Assembly: GCA_016184235.1 (NCBI GenBank)
Contig: JACPDC010000027.1
Span: 1 to 8,630, forward strand
Reading direction: 5' to 3'
DNA from: Deltaproteobacteria bacterium
GTDB taxonomy: Bacteria > Desulfobacterota > Binatia > UBA9968
Length of the DNA: 8,630 nucleotides
Shown here: positions 1 to 6,009 of the stretch, piece after piece
Numbering within the stretch: position 1 is the first letter of the stretch
How the letters are laid out: each line of letters begins with the position of its first letter
Notes under the pieces: model-generated
Told to the model about the DNA's origin: nothing
Seen by the model: only the letters and a program-made list of their open reading frames with translations
Databases searched by the model: none
Position numbers and translations under genes: made by a program

Positions 1-965
1 AGGCTCTCTCTCCGACCTCCATGACCCTGGTGCCCAGAGTGATGCAAAAGATCTGGGCGGCGCTCCTCGCCGAGGGGAAAAATGGCAAGGTGTGGGACGC
101 CGTAGAGGGGCTCGATCAGATCAGGGCTGAGAAGGGATCACTCGACCGGGATCAATTGAGAGCGCACGAGCGTTTGAAAGCCTCTCTCAGGGAGGCGGTC
201 AGGCGCTCTTTAGGGGGGAGAATCAAATATATCACCTATTCCGGAGCGCCGATGTCGCCCCGGATTATGCGTTTCTTCGAGGTGGCAGGGATTCCCTTGC
301 TTGGCTCGTACGGCTCCACGGAGTGCGGCGGGGTGACCTTAAGTGGTATCGGCGAGAACCGGCCGGGCAGCGCGGGAAGGCCGTTTTCCAACGTGGAGGT
401 GCGTATCGCGGGCGACGGCGAGATCCTGGTGCGCGGCCCGGCGGTGACGCCGGGCTATTTTCACAACCCGCAAGCGACTGCCGAGGTGCTCGATCCGGAC
501 GGGTGGTTTCATAGCGGGGATCTGGGATCTCTCGATTCCGACGGCTCTCTCAGGATTGTCGGCCGGAAGAAGGACGTTTTCTACTGCACCGACGGCTCCA
601 ACATCTATCCCGGTCGCATCAAGCTCTTGCTGGAGAACGACCTGTACATTCGCCAGGCTGTTCTGCTGGGCGACCATCTCCCCTTTATGTCGGCCCTTTT
701 GGTTCCGGAATGGGCGAGGATCGCCGCGGAGATGAAAAAGCCGGAGCCTTCGCTCACCCCGGCGGAAGTCGAAAAGCTGCTCTGGCCCCGGGTAGAAAAG
801 ATCAACGCCCAGCTGGAGGAGGCGGAGAGGATTCGCAAGATCGTCGTGCTGGAAAAGGAGCTCCCTGAAGAAGTGCGCGGCGTGACCGCCTTTCAAAAGA
901 TCAAGGTGGACCGCAAGGCCGTTGGAGAGCTGTACCGCCGGGAGATCGAGCGAGTTTACCGATGA
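1..965 (+). CDS. Long-chain-type acyl-CoA synthetase (AMP-binding enzyme), C-terminal part, 5' end outside window
   Basis: This is the C-terminal half of an adenylate-forming acyl-CoA ligase, which activates a carboxylic acid with ATP to an acyl-adenylate and transfers it to CoA. The reading frame is open to the window edge. The ATG at 21 lies inside a typical internal motif (PTSMTLVPRV), so it is not the true start; about half of a roughly 600-residue protein is missing. Visible motifs are the YGSTE adenine/acyl-site motif (309-323), GWFHSGDLG with its ribose-binding Asp (519-521), GRKKD in the hinge after it, and a C-terminal FQKIK (891-905) that probably carries the catalytic Lys. The usual GGKNI stretch after the hinge reads DGSNIYP. 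The layout resembles the FAA/FadD15 long-chain type rather than acetyl-CoA synthetase. The substrate cannot be read from this fragment. No clear terminator follows, so read-through into the VOC gene is possible. Confidence 0.9.
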   Translation, partial: ALSPTSMTLVPRVMQKIWAALLAEGKNGKVWDAVEGLDQIRAEKGSLDRDQLRAHERLKASLREAVRRSLGGRIKYITYSGAPMSPRIMRFFEVAGIPLLGSYGSTECGGVTLSGIGENRPGSAGRPFSNVEVRIAGDGEILVRGPAVTPGYFHNPQATAEVLDPDGWFHSGDLGSLDSDGSLRIVGRKKDVFYCTDGSNIYPGRIKLLLENDLYIRQAVLLGDHLPFMSALLVPEWARIAAEMKKPEPSLTPAEVEKLLWPRVEKINAQLEEAERIRKIVVLEKELPEEVRGVTAFQKIKVDRKAVGELYRREIERVYR

Positions 966-974
966 GCTTGTTAT

Positions 975-1003
975 TTGACTCCCCGTTTCGACCGCTGTAA
1001 AGT
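975..1003 (+). promoter_or_regulatory. Candidate sigma-70-type promoter upstream of the VOC gene
   Basis: TTGACT (975-980) is followed after 17 bases by TAAAGT (998-1003), matching 5/6 and 4/6 of the consensus boxes with ideal spacing. It lies in the 115-base gap between the synthetase stop and the VOC start. The leader from 1004 to 1062 is rich in GGGC/GCCC segments that can form short hairpins, for example 1006-1009 with 1015-1018 and 1031-1034 with 1043-1046. None has a T-run, so I see no terminator. The call rests only on the consensus match. Confidence 0.35.
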
Positions 1004-1062
1004 TCGGGCTACGGGCCCATCGGACGACGTGGGCTCACACAGGCCCGGAACGTCGGCCTTAC

Positions 1063-1071
1063 AGGAGGAGG
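1063..1071 (+). promoter_or_regulatory. Strong ribosome binding site for the VOC gene
   Basis: AGGAGGAGG lies 9 bases before the ATG at 1081 and nearly saturates the anti-Shine-Dalgarno. It fixes the start of the VOC gene. It is much stronger than the sites of the following genes, which fits a first-in-operon position. Confidence 0.8.
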
Positions 1072-1080
1072 AGATAGAAG

Positions 1081-1932
1081 ATGCTGCGGCCCATCGGCCT
1101 GGTCAACACCCATATGGAGTGTCGCCGTTTAAAGGAGTCGGTTCCTGTTCTGACGGATCTGTTGGGGTTTGAAAGGGTGTCGGAGCGGCCGGGCGAGGTC
1201 ACGCTCAAACACCCGAACACGGATTGGCGCTTGATCGTTCACGAAGGAGGAGCGGATGCGCCGGTCAAGCAGATGCACAATCACTGGGGGGTGCGGGTTC
1301 TGACCAAGCCGGAGATCGACGCGGCCTATGAGTACCTGACGGCCCACAAAGAAAAGTACGGCCTGGAGCAGATCGGCAAACCCCTGCACAACCACGGCTC
1401 CTATTCCGTCTATTTTCTCGAGCCGGGCAGCAATGGCTGGGAGATCGAGTGCTACGAGGATGTCCAGAACAGGGACAAGGTAAAAAGCCTGTTTGGCGGA
1501 GTCTGGGCCCCGCACTGGAATAAGCCCCTTCCCGAGCAGCGCTTTCCAGGCCGCGGCTATCTGCCGCAGGGCTTTACCCACGGGACGCTGGCGATCCGCG
1601 ACGTGAAAAAATCGTGGGATTTTTTTGCCAATATCCTGGGGCTTTCGGTCTATCAGGCCAATGACCACGTCATCTACATCAAGCACCCGGATACCAAACC
1701 CTACGTGGTCTGCGCGGTGCGCGGCGAGTACAAGACATTTTCTCCCAACTTCCGTTTCACCATCGCGCTGGAATCCGCACAGGCGGTGAGCCAGGCGTAT
1801 CGGCGGCTCGCCGAGTCCGGAAAGGAGCTCGGCGTCACCGAGCTCTGCGAGCCCCAGGGCGGCGGCGCTTTTTGCTCGTTTTTGCTCCGGGATCCGGACC
1901 GGAACTGGTGGGAGATCTCTTCTCCGAATTGA
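1081..1932 (+). CDS. Two-domain VOC superfamily protein (glyoxalase / extradiol dioxygenase fold)
   Basis: This 283-residue protein has two vicinal-oxygen-chelate modules, about residues 3-127 and 162-282, each ending in the family signature (EPGSNGWEI near 114-122, DPDRNWWEI near 271-279). The superfamily includes metal-dependent extradiol dioxygenases, glyoxalase I and 4-hydroxyphenylpyruvate dioxygenase-like enzymes, all with a His-His-Glu metal site. Here the N-terminal module keeps a plausible full triad: His11 (NTHME), His68 (HNHWGV) and Glu121. The C-terminal module has His167 (FTHGTL) and Glu278, but Arg225 stands where the middle His is expected. In classical type I extradiol dioxygenases the active metal sits in the C-terminal half, so this protein looks reversed. 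It is probably cytoplasmic: no signal peptide or membrane segment is seen. The stop is 5 bases before the likely start of the FMN oxidase, suggesting a shared pathway. The reaction and substrate are unknown. Confidence 0.85.
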   Translation: MLRPIGLVNTHMECRRLKESVPVLTDLLGFERVSERPGEVTLKHPNTDWRLIVHEGGADAPVKQMHNHWGVRVLTKPEIDAAYEYLTAHKEKYGLEQIGKPLHNHGSYSVYFLEPGSNGWEIECYEDVQNRDKVKSLFGGVWAPHWNKPLPEQRFPGRGYLPQGFTHGTLAIRDVKKSWDFFANILGLSVYQANDHVIYIKHPDTKPYVVCAVRGEYKTFSPNFRFTIALESAQAVSQAYRRLAESGKELGVTELCEPQGGGAFCSFLLRDPDRNWWEISSPN

Positions 1933-1937
1933 TCCGT

Positions 1938-2963
1938 ATGCAAGAGATGCCTCTGGCGCTGATGGGTCTCAGGGAGATCCGCGAGCTTGCCCGGCAGCGG
2001 ATGCCGCGGGAGGCCTGGGAGCACTTCATGGGCGCCGCCGAGAGCCGCGCCACATTCCGCAGAAACCAACGAGCCCTGCAGCAGATCCTTTTCCGCCAGC
2101 GGATCTTCCACGATGTCACCGACCCGGACACCTCCATCCAGCTCTTCGGCAGGCAGCTCCGCACTCCCGCGCTGATCGCGCCGATCGGGAGCTTCAGTCT
2201 CATCGGCGAGGCGGCGGAGCGCCAGGTGGCTGACGGGGCGGGCCGGGGAAAGACTATGATCTTCGTGAGCCACGCCGCCAAATCGACGGTGCGCGAATGG
2301 GCGGAGGCGACATCCGCCCCTATCGTCTTTATGGCGTACTTGAACAGGGGCAAAGAGGATACTTTGAGATGCGTCCGCCAAGCCGAGAGCCTGGGGTATG
2401 CCGCCGTCGGCGCAACCATGGACACGGTGCAGCCGGTCAAGATCGGCGATCATGTGCCGCTCTCGACCAAGGATGGCAGGCCCAGGAAAGGGCATCCCGC
2501 TTCCGCGCGCGATATCGAGTGGCTCAAGCGCGAGGTCTCTCTGCCGGTGGTGGTGAAGGGGATTATGGGCGCGGAAGACGCCCGGATCGCCGTGGAGGCC
2601 GGGGCCGATGCGCTGGTGGTGTCGAACCATGGCGGCAGGATACTCGATTTCAACCGGGCCGCTATCGAGGCGCTCCCCGAGGTCGTCGAGGCGGTCGGCA
2701 AGCGCGTGCCCGTGCTCCTGGACAGCGGGGTGAGAAGCGGCGGGGACGCCGTAAAGGCGATCGCCCTGGGCGCCAAGGCGGTTCTCGTAGGGCGTCCGAT
2801 CGGCTGGGGCGTGGCGGCGGCAGGAGCGGCGGGAGTCGAGCGGGTCATCGGTATTCTCACCGCGGAGATCAAGCGCGTTCTGGTGCTGACCGGCGTGTCC
2901 GGTATCAGTCAGGTCAGCGAGTCGATCCTGATCCGAAACGGATACCATTGGAGGCAGCCATGA
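1938..2963 (+). CDS. FMN-dependent alpha-hydroxyacid oxidase/dehydrogenase (glycolate oxidase / lactate dehydrogenase family)
   Basis: A 341-residue TIM-barrel flavoprotein of the family that oxidises alpha-hydroxyacids to alpha-ketoacids. By ungapped comparison from memory with spinach glycolate oxidase, it keeps Tyr134 (Tyr129), Asp162 (Asp157), Lys207 (Lys230), the catalytic base His231 in SNHGGR (His254) and Arg234 (Arg257). The FMN-phosphate motifs DSGVRSGGD (262-270) and GRP (near 286) are also present. Two substrate-side residues differ: Tyr24 becomes His29, and the TVDTPxLGRRE region reads MDTVQPVKIGD, losing the Arg164 equivalent. The stretch between that Asp and Lys207 is about 28 residues shorter than in glycolate oxidase, so loop 4 is trimmed. 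The frame is open further upstream to 1872, inside the VOC gene, but family alignment favours the ATG at 1938; ATG 1947 is an alternative. Neither has a good ribosome site, so translation is probably coupled to the VOC gene. Its stop overlaps the LemA start (ATGA). Confidence 0.88.
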   Translation: MQEMPLALMGLREIRELARQRMPREAWEHFMGAAESRATFRRNQRALQQILFRQRIFHDVTDPDTSIQLFGRQLRTPALIAPIGSFSLIGEAAERQVADGAGRGKTMIFVSHAAKSTVREWAEATSAPIVFMAYLNRGKEDTLRCVRQAESLGYAAVGATMDTVQPVKIGDHVPLSTKDGRPRKGHPASARDIEWLKREVSLPVVVKGIMGAEDARIAVEAGADALVVSNHGGRILDFNRAAIEALPEVVEAVGKRVPVLLDSGVRSGGDAVKAIALGAKAVLVGRPIGWGVAAAGAAGVERVIGILTAEIKRVLVLTGVSGISQVSESILIRNGYHWRQP

Positions 2964-3517
2964 AATGGGTCGTCCTTGCAGTTCTCGTTCTTGCCGTTCT
3001 GTGGGTGATTTGGGGTTATAACCTGCTGGTGAGCCTCAGGAACCGCGTGCAGAACGGCTGGAAACAGATCGATGTCCAGCTCAAGCGCCGCCACGATCTC
3101 ATTCCGAATCTGGTGGAAGCGGTCAAGGGGTACATGAAATTCGAGCAGGATACCCTTCAGAAGGTGATGGAGGCGAGGGCCAAGGCGGTCGGCTCGACCG
3201 GCGTCCAGGCGACCGCGGCGGCGGAGAACATTCTCACCCAGTCTCTGGGAAGAATATTCGCCCTGATGGAAAATTATCCGGAGCTCAAGGCCAATGAGAA
3301 CGTCCTGCGCCTCCAGGAAGAGCTCACGACGACGGAAAATCAGATCGCCTTCGCGCGCCAGTATTACAACGACCTGGTGATGCGCTTCAACGTGCGCCAG
3401 GAAGTTTTTCCTTCCAACATGATCGCGCAGTTCTTCAATTTCAAGCCGGGCGAGTTCTTTTCGGTTCCGGAGGCGGAAAAGGCGGTTTCCCGCGTCGATC
3501 TGTCGCTGCGCGGCTAG
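2960..3517 (+). CDS. lemA: LemA family membrane protein
   Basis: A 185-residue LemA protein. One N-terminal membrane segment (about residues 3-20) is followed by the family hallmark around residues 20-56 (YNLLVSLRNRVQNGW, IDVQLKRRHDLIPNLV, VKGY). The rest is the helical LemA domain, with the conserved ENxIAFARQYYND region near 125-140 and an FPSNMIA/FF segment near the C-terminus. LemA proteins sit in the cytoplasmic membrane with most of the chain outside; their biochemical role is poorly defined, and they often neighbour M48 proteases or TPM-domain proteins. Here an HtpX-like protease starts 3 bases after the stop. The start at 2960 is supported by GGAGG (2950-2954) five bases upstream. It overlaps the oxidase stop by four bases (ATGA), which implies translational coupling to a metabolic gene. 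The frame is open upstream, but that is out-of-frame oxidase sequence. Confidence 0.93.
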   Translation: MKWVVLAVLVLAVLWVIWGYNLLVSLRNRVQNGWKQIDVQLKRRHDLIPNLVEAVKGYMKFEQDTLQKVMEARAKAVGSTGVQATAAAENILTQSLGRIFALMENYPELKANENVLRLQEELTTTENQIAFARQYYNDLVMRFNVRQEVFPSNMIAQFFNFKPGEFFSVPEAEKAVSRVDLSLRG

Positions 3518-3520
3518 CTG

Positions 3521-4510
3521 ATGCCGGCGGATCTCCAGCGGCACGAGCCGCAGGATTTTGCGGATCGGCAGGCCCATAACCGCCGCCTGAGCGCCTGGAT
3601 CGTGCTGTTCTTTCTCCTCCTGTTTGTCGCCGTCGGGCTTTCGGTGGACTACCTCTATCTCGACGCCTTTACCCCTGCAGGGCCGCCGTTTGCCGTCGCC
3701 ACGGTCGTCTCGCTGGCCCTGGCGACCGGGATCACGCTCGCTTCTTACTACCAGGGGAGCGAGTTGATTCTGCGCTCCCTCGGCGCCGAGGCGTTGGACC
3801 CGCAAATTCCCGAGCACCGGGAACTGCGCAACGTGGTGACGGAGATGGCGCTCGCCTCGGGCTGTCCTATGCCCAAGGTCTATGTCATCTTCGATCCCGC
3901 GCCGAACGCCTTCGCCACCGGCAGGGACGAGTTCCACGCCTCGGTCTGCGTCACCACGGGACTGCTGAAGCTGCTGAGCCGGGAGGAGACGCAGGGGGTG
4001 GTGGCGCACGAGATCGCCCACGTCCGCAACCAGGACATCCTGCTCATGACCCTGGTGACGATTCTCCTGGGAGGGATCGCGATTCTCTCCGACTGGGCGC
4101 AGCGCTCCTTCAGCGGCTCGCGCTCCCGCCGGGGAGCGGGCGGCAAGAGCGCGATGCTGGTGATCCCCGCTCTGCTCCTGATTCTCTTCGCGCCGCTGAT
4201 CTCGCGCCTTCTGGCGATGGCCGTCTCCCGGCAGAGGGAGTACCTGGCCGACGCCACCGGCGTTGAGTACACGCGCAACCCTGTCGGTCTGGCCAAGGCG
4301 CTGGAGAAGATCCGCGACGCCGCCATGCCTTTTTCCCGGGCGAGCCGGGGCACGGCCCATCTCTTCTTCGTCAACCCGCTTTGGCGGCGCGTGAACGAGC
4401 GGGAAGGGCGGCTCGCCGATCTCTTGAGCACGCACCCGCCCATCGCCCGCCGGATATTGCTCCTCTATCAGATGGGCGGGATAGCGGGGAGGGCAGAGTC
4501 GAAGGGTTAG
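3521..4510 (+). CDS. htpX: M48 family zinc metalloprotease, HtpX-like, integral membrane
   Basis: A 329-residue membrane protease with the HEIAHVRNQD motif: His163 and His167 bind zinc and Glu164 is catalytic. The third ligand is Glu240 in REYLADATG. Hydrophobic segments at about 24-45, 52-75, 175-193 and 208-230 match the four-segment HtpX layout, with two before the HExxH and two between it and Glu240. The C-terminal LLSTHPPIARRI motif is also typical. HtpX degrades misfolded membrane proteins, with the active site on the cytoplasmic side. The protein is somewhat longer than E. coli HtpX (about 290 residues), mainly through a polar N-terminal extension of about 22 residues. It follows LemA after 3 bases with no clear ribosome site, so coupling is likely. 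LemA plus M48 protease is a common gene pair. The symbol marks the subfamily; orthology to E. coli htpX is not proven. Confidence 0.9.
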   Translation: MPADLQRHEPQDFADRQAHNRRLSAWIVLFFLLLFVAVGLSVDYLYLDAFTPAGPPFAVATVVSLALATGITLASYYQGSELILRSLGAEALDPQIPEHRELRNVVTEMALASGCPMPKVYVIFDPAPNAFATGRDEFHASVCVTTGLLKLLSREETQGVVAHEIAHVRNQDILLMTLVTILLGGIAILSDWAQRSFSGSRSRRGAGGKSAMLVIPALLLILFAPLISRLLAMAVSRQREYLADATGVEYTRNPVGLAKALEKIRDAAMPFSRASRGTAHLFFVNPLWRRVNEREGRLADLLSTHPPIARRILLLYQMGGIAGRAESKG

Positions 4511-4522
4511 GGGTAAAAAGCT

Positions 4523-5092
4523 ATGGTGAAATGTCCGGAGTGCGACTACGAGATGAAAGAGGTTTCGGCGCGGGCGAATCCGGGCACGCTCATCGTGCTG
4601 GACCAGTGCGGCAGGTGCGGCGGGATCTGGTGCGATAAGTGGGAGCTTTTTCCGGTGGAGCCCGAGGAGGGAGAGCGGCTCGATCCTCTGAACGAGGGAC
4701 TTCTGCAAGCACCGGTCGCGCTGGTGAAAGAGAGCCTCTATTGCCCCAGGTGCGGGGATCGGCTCAGGGTCTTTCAGGATCCGTCGTTGCCGCCGGATAT
4801 CCAGCTTGAGCGTTGCCGGAGGTGCGACGGCATCTGGCTTAACCGCGGCGAGTTCGGCCGCTTCAAAAATTTTCAGCGAAAAACCAGGGAGGAAAAGCGG
4901 GGCCAGGAAGAGACGCTCCAGAAAGTAGTGCGCGCCTGGCAGAATCCCGAGTCCTGGGTGACCACGGGCACCCGGGGCATATACGCCTACCCGCAGGCCG
5001 AGGCGGAAAGCGACCCCTGGCCCTCGCTCACGCTAAAGGGCGCCTTGAGTCTGATCTTGCAGACGCTCCTAAGACTGGTTTTGCGTTTTTGA
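4523..5092 (+). CDS. Protein with two TFIIB-type zinc ribbons (zf-TFIIB)
   Basis: A 189-residue protein with two repeats of the small bacterial zinc-ribbon domain. The first uses Cys4, Cys7, Cys29 and Cys32 (CGRCGGIW followed by WEL near 40). The second uses Cys74, Cys77, Cys98 and Cys101 (CRRCDGIWLNRGEF). The CxxCxGxW...E ending is the mark of the zf-TFIIB family, whose function is mostly unknown and which may bind nucleic acid or protein. A charged linker (about 111-135) leads to a C-terminal hydrophobic, amphipathic tail (about 167-189) that could dock on the membrane, which fits its membrane-protein neighbours. AGGGG (4509-4513) lies 9 bases before the ATG and overlaps the protease stop. 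It is the last gene of the LemA-HtpX cassette. The zinc-ribbon call is firm; a role in membrane protein quality control is inference from position only. Confidence 0.85.
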   Translation: MVKCPECDYEMKEVSARANPGTLIVLDQCGRCGGIWCDKWELFPVEPEEGERLDPLNEGLLQAPVALVKESLYCPRCGDRLRVFQDPSLPPDIQLERCRRCDGIWLNRGEFGRFKNFQRKTREEKRGQEETLQKVVRAWQNPESWVTTGTRGIYAYPQAEAESDPWPSLTLKGALSLILQTLLRLVLRF

Positions 5093-5107
5093 CCGTTCTC
5101 GATGGGC

Positions 5108-5136
5108 TTGACAGGTTAGGGTAACTGTGGGATAAG
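5108..5136 (+). promoter_or_regulatory. Candidate sigma-70-type promoter for the signalling operon
   Basis: A perfect TTGACA (5108-5113) is followed after exactly 17 bases by GATAAG (5131-5136), a 4/6 match to the -10 box. Transcription would start near 5143, leaving a leader of about 150 bases before the ATG at 5293. It begins 15 bases after the zinc-ribbon gene's stop and before a terminator, so transcripts from it must pass that terminator to reach the next gene. Confidence 0.55.
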
Positions 5137-5146
5137 AAAAACGTTT

Positions 5147-5236
5147 CAGGATTTCCTGGCCGATTCTGGTCAGGCGACATCTTTGATTCGTCATTCATCG
5201 AGCCTGACCGATTTTGTCGCCGGTTGGGCTTTTTTG
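5147..5236 (+). promoter_or_regulatory. Candidate attenuator / riboswitch-like leader with mutually exclusive hairpins
   Basis: Four segments can pair in alternative ways. Segment 1 CCTGGCC (5155-5161) pairs with segment 2 GGTCAGG (5168-5174): 7 bp with one G-U and a 6-base loop. Segment 2 GGTCAGGC (5168-5175) also pairs perfectly with segment 3 GCCTGACC (5202-5209): 8 bp with a 26-base loop. Segment 3 (5201-5210) also pairs with segment 4 (5221-5230) as a terminator stem followed by a T-run. Segment 2 further matches 5215-5221 (GGCGACA with TGTCGCC), another way to disrupt the terminator. A small CAGG/CCTG hairpin (5147-5150 with 5155-5158) competes with segment 1. This 1:2, 2:3, 3:4 topology is that of attenuators. 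No ATG occurs between 5137 and 5292, so a trp-like leader peptide is not apparent; a ligand, tRNA or protein could be the effector. The base pairing is visible, the regulatory role is inferred. The simpler view is a plain terminator of the upstream operon. Confidence 0.5.
5201..5235 (+). terminator. Intrinsic terminator between the LemA cassette and the signalling operon
   Basis: AGCCTGACCG (5201-5210) pairs with CGGTTGGGCT (5221-5230) over 10 bp, with two G-U pairs in the middle and a 10-base loop. Six T's follow from 5230. It lies 109 bases after the zinc-ribbon stop and 58 bases before the next ATG. It can end the upstream operon and also control read-through from the promoter at 5108-5136. 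Confidence 0.75.
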
Positions 5237-5292
5237 TTGGGATTGTAACGGGGAGAGTCTAAGCAGGGCCAAAGAAAGGGACCGGGACGACC

Positions 5293-6009
5293 ATGAAGAA
5301 AAACGGCAAAAGAAAAGGCGTTTCTAGACGTGACTTCTTGAAGGGCCTTGGCGGTGGTGCTGTCACCACGGCAGTTATCTCAGCGGGGCTCTTGCAACCT
5401 AATAGGGCAGAGGGCGCGAGCGCAGGGAGACTGGTGCCCGTTAGACCAAGTGTCTCCGTGAACGCGCGACAGGTCCAAGGATTAAAAGATGTCCTAGCTA
5501 AACGTCTGTTGCCGGAGATTGAGAAAGTTGCAGGCCAGAATGAAGTTTTAGTTACTTGCCGTCTCAATGAGACAGATAAGGAGTATCCTGCTCCAGTTTG
5601 GTATGGGTGGGTGGAGTCAAAAGCGTTGGACCAGAGGAGTGCACACCAGGGCAACCCTCCCGATCCTTTGATCGGGACCGCCAACGTTTCTCCGATATAT
5701 TCGAGGTGTCTTACCCATCCGCAGGTGGATTATGTTCATGAGATAGATTATTCAAAACCAGGCAGGGTAGGCGCGGAGAAGACTGCACAGGCTTTGCGTC
5801 ATGACGTAGATTTAGGGCTGAATCACCGAAGGTTTGTCGCTATCCTAGCTAATAAGCGTCGTGTTGGAACATTAACGGTAGGATATACTAAGCCTATCGC
5901 CGATGAAAATAAGTTAAGGCAGACACTCATAAATCTGGCCCAGAAACCTACCTCGCCGCTTGTTCAGTACCTCCAAAGCAATTTGAGGTTGGGCGGGCCT
6001 CAGATCTGA
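5293..6009 (+). CDS. Tat-exported protein of unknown function, kinase partner candidate
   Basis: A 238-residue protein with a textbook twin-arginine signal: SRRDFLKG at residues 11-18, a glycine/alanine-rich hydrophobic core (about 19-34) and a likely cleavage site after Ala44 (ASA). It should therefore be exported folded, possibly with a cofactor. I do not recognise the mature part. It contains two cysteines (in VTCRLNE and SRCLTHP), several histidines (HEIDY, LRHDVDLGLNHRRF) and a strand-like segment, FVAILANKRRVGTLTVGY, reminiscent of Cache/GAF-type sensor cores; that resemblance is weak. There is no CxxCH haem motif. A moderate ribosome site (AAAGGGA, 5275-5281) precedes the ATG. The histidine kinase starts 2 bases after the stop, so the two are surely co-expressed. 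From about 5460 the base composition drops to about 42-48% G+C, with many ATA, TTA and AGA codons unlike the upstream genes. It may deliver an outside signal, but the kinase has no membrane segment to receive it. Confidence 0.8.
   Translation: MKKNGKRKGVSRRDFLKGLGGGAVTTAVISAGLLQPNRAEGASAGRLVPVRPSVSVNARQVQGLKDVLAKRLLPEIEKVAGQNEVLVTCRLNETDKEYPAPVWYGWVESKALDQRSAHQGNPPDPLIGTANVSPIYSRCLTHPQVDYVHEIDYSKPGRVGAEKTAQALRHDVDLGLNHRRFVAILANKRRVGTLTVGYTKPIADENKLRQTLINLAQKPTSPLVQYLQSNLRLGGPQI

Noticed and set aside
1872..1937. Longer start for the FMN oxidase inside the VOC gene
   Set aside because: It would add 22 residues overlapping conserved VOC coding sequence. Alignment with glycolate oxidase from memory supports a start at 1938 or 1947.
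1701..2948. Minus-strand open frame (415 codons) opposite the VOC end and the FMN oxidase
   Set aside because: No family motif, and the opposite strand carries intact catalytic motifs of the hydroxyacid oxidase. It is a GC-driven shadow frame.
2297..2959. N-terminal extension of the LemA frame upstream of 2960
   Set aside because: The extra sequence is Arg/Gly-rich nonsense in another frame of the oxidase gene. The ATG at 2960 has a ribosome site and gives the normal LemA length and membrane segment.
2909..4708. Very long minus-strand open frame (599 codons) opposite LemA, the protease and the zinc-ribbon gene
   Set aside because: Its translation is low-complexity and rich in Arg, Gly, His and Pro with no recognisable domain. 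It mirrors three well-supported plus-strand genes in GC-rich DNA.
5137..5292. Leader peptide for trp-style attenuation
   Set aside because: No ATG is present in this stretch before 5293, and no run of identical amino-acid codons is seen in plausible TTG/GTG frames.
5293..6009. Cytochrome-like haem protein reading of the Tat-exported protein
   Set aside because: No CxxCH motif; the nearest is CLTH, so haem attachment is unsupported.
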